A stretch of DNA of 5,564 bases from Bdellovibrionales bacterium (GTDB taxonomy: Bacteria > Bdellovibrionota > Bdellovibrionia > Bdellovibrionales > UBA840), in NCBI GenBank assembly GCA_020434605.1, contig JAGRAL010000157.1:1-5564 (forward strand), in the 5' to 3' direction. This document shows, piece after piece, positions 4,160 through 5,564 of this stretch (position 1 is its first letter; every line of letters starts with the position of its first letter). Made by a program: the position numbers and the translations under genes. Below the pieces are notes generated by a model. That model made no database searches, was not told the origin of the DNA, and saw only the letters and a program-made list of their open reading frames with translations.

Positions 4160-5542
4160 ATGAAATCAATTTTTATAGCTGCATTACTGACTTTTAGTAG
4201 CAATGCCTTTTCACAAACAAATGAAGACGCTTGCATACAAACAGCAAAAAATATCACTGAAAAATTAGACTGTATCCACGGACTCACTTACAAAGAAATC
4301 TCAAGCTCAAGTGCTAAACGTGTGTTTGACATTGGCTTTACTCAACTCGTAGATCACACAAAACCAGAGTTAGGCACTTTTACACAACGCCTAGTACTGA
4401 TTCATAGAAGCGAAGATGAGCCAATGGTTTTACAAACTAGCGGATACAGCATCTTTGGAATTTCTGAAGCAAGTATCACGCTGTTATTTCAAACCAACCA
4501 AATACAAGTAGAGCATCGCTTTTTTTCTACCTCAACTCCAGCCGTCGTAGATTGGTCAAAGCTTAATATTAAGCAATCTGCTGATGATTTTCATGCTATC
4601 ACTGTGGCATTTAAAAAAATCTATAACCAAGCCTGGGTAAACACTGGCGCTAGTAAAGGTGGAATGACATCTATCTACCATCGCCGTTTTTATCCTGACG
4701 ATTTAGTGGGAACAGTCGCAGATGTGGCTCCCCTTTCGTTTACTACTTCTGACCAAAGGTACACTAAATTTGTCGAAAATGTAGGTGGTGATGCATATAA
4801 AGAATGCCGAGAAAACTTTAGAAAGATTCAAACACAGCTGCTTTTACACCGTGATGAGTTTTTGCCACTACTTTCTGGTAACTTTACGCAGCTTGGTAGT
4901 GCTAAAGTTGCATTCGAACACTCAGTAATCGAAGCTCCTTTTTATTTTTGGCAATACGGTAATCCTGACAGTACATTTGCGGGATGCAATTCCCTACCAG
5001 TAAATGGTAGCCCGCAAGAAATGTTTAGCTTTTTACAAAGCATTGCTTCGATTAGTGATTACACAGATGAATCTATTTCTAGATTTCAATCTTACTACTT
5101 TCAAGCAGCAACACAATTAGGGAACCCTGATAATAGTACCGCTCATTTAGAAACACTTCGTCACTTTGAGTTTACTATCGATCAGTATACACCTAAAAAT
5201 GTAAGCTACACTTACTCAAACGAGGCTATGCACGATGTTGCCAACTGGGTAAAAAATGATGCTGACCAAATCATCTTTATCTATGGAGAATTTGATCCAT
5301 GGTCAGCAGGAGAATTTCCTGTAAGTGATACGGGTAAAATGGTAGAGAAATATTATGTTCCAAAGGGTAACCACGGCTCTAAGTTTACGGCACTTCCATC
5401 TGCTGAGAGACAGCTAGTATCTAGAAAAATAGCTGGATGGCTTGGAAAAGCCCCTATTATGGAAGGAGCAAAGGCCTTGGTGGGTGTAAAAACCTTAGAG
5501 GATATGGAGCAAGAGGTTCGTCAAAAATATAAGCTCCCATGA
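4160..5542 (+). CDS. Secreted serine peptidase, S37 family (PS-10/prolyl tripeptidyl aminopeptidase-like)
   Basis: A 460-residue precursor. The signal peptide MKSIFIAALLTFSSNAFS is cleaved after residue 18, so the enzyme acts in the periplasm or outside the cell. It is an alpha/beta-hydrolase of peptidase family S37, whose known members release tripeptides from N-termini. Visible landmarks in order are FTQRLVLIHRSEDEPMVLQTSGY (residues 74-96), the QVEHRFF segment (116-122), the nucleophile elbow NTGASKGGMT with Ser165, DVAPLSF (188-194), the acid in IYGEFDPWS with Asp379, and the His in KGNHGS with His405. The Ser-Asp-His triad is complete. Cys25, Cys38, Cys216 and Cys276 could form two disulfides. 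Length fits the family. It lies 76 bp downstream of the peroxiredoxin-like gene on the same strand, and its ribosome binding site sits in a predicted hairpin. The natural substrate is unknown. Confidence 0.9.
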   Translation: MKSIFIAALLTFSSNAFSQTNEDACIQTAKNITEKLDCIHGLTYKEISSSSAKRVFDIGFTQLVDHTKPELGTFTQRLVLIHRSEDEPMVLQTSGYSIFGISEASITLLFQTNQIQVEHRFFSTSTPAVVDWSKLNIKQSADDFHAITVAFKKIYNQAWVNTGASKGGMTSIYHRRFYPDDLVGTVADVAPLSFTTSDQRYTKFVENVGGDAYKECRENFRKIQTQLLLHRDEFLPLLSGNFTQLGSAKVAFEHSVIEAPFYFWQYGNPDSTFAGCNSLPVNGSPQEMFSFLQSIASISDYTDESISRFQSYYFQAATQLGNPDNSTAHLETLRHFEFTIDQYTPKNVSYTYSNEAMHDVANWVKNDADQIIFIYGEFDPWSAGEFPVSDTGKMVEKYYVPKGNHGSKFTALPSAERQLVSRKIAGWLGKAPIMEGAKALVGVKTLEDMEQEVRQKYKLP

Positions 5543-5564
5543 GCGTCTAATCCCTATACATTCG
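5543..5564. other. Right edge, no feature seen
   Basis: There are 22 bases after the peptidase stop. No hairpin or start signal is visible. The ATG overlapping the stop (5539-5541) opens only three codons before TAA. Confidence 0.6.

Overview
This is an AT-rich window from a Gram-negative bacterium. Almost every gene encodes an exported or envelope protein: two Sec signal peptides on soluble enzymes, one lipobox, one small outer-membrane beta-barrel, and one inner-membrane transporter. The base composition, the S37-type peptidase, the exported peroxiredoxin-like protein, the LPWGG-type Cys-rich domain and the orphan lipoprotein together suggest a marine or predatory bacterium, such as a Bdellovibrionota / Bacteriovorax-like lineage. 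That assignment is inference and is weak; a gammaproteobacterium is not excluded.

Layout. The left 3.2 kb is read from the minus strand. In transcription order it holds an orphan outer-membrane lipoprotein (3220-2045) with a strong terminator at 1994-2023; a small beta-barrel protein (1902-1348) with its own sigma70-like promoter and a terminator at 1307-1336; a CorA/ZntB-type 2-TM cation transporter (1254-367); and the first 78 codons of a secreted Cys-rich protein (234-1) that runs off the left edge. The right 2.2 kb is read from the plus strand: an exported AhpC/TSA-type peroxiredoxin-like protein (3355-4083), then a secreted S37-family serine peptidase (4160-5542). The two strands diverge from a 134-bp region (3221-3354) that holds dyads and one plausible promoter. 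No stretch longer than 300 bases lacks a gene.

The genes do not form an obvious pathway. Each minus-strand gene appears to be its own unit, since two gaps hold hairpin terminators and two genes have recognisable promoters. The peroxiredoxin and the peptidase are close (76 bp) without a clear terminator between them, so they may share a transcript.

I see no mobile element, CRISPR array, RNA gene or clearly new multi-gene system. The most interesting signals are at translation starts: a gene whose only well-placed start codon is AUC; an 8-bp hairpin that buries the peptidase ribosome binding site and competes with a second hairpin; and a beta-barrel mRNA predicted to begin directly with a stem-loop. 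The start of the lipoprotein and of the peptidase is placed at an internal ATG because of a G-rich Shine-Dalgarno (ribosome-binding) site.
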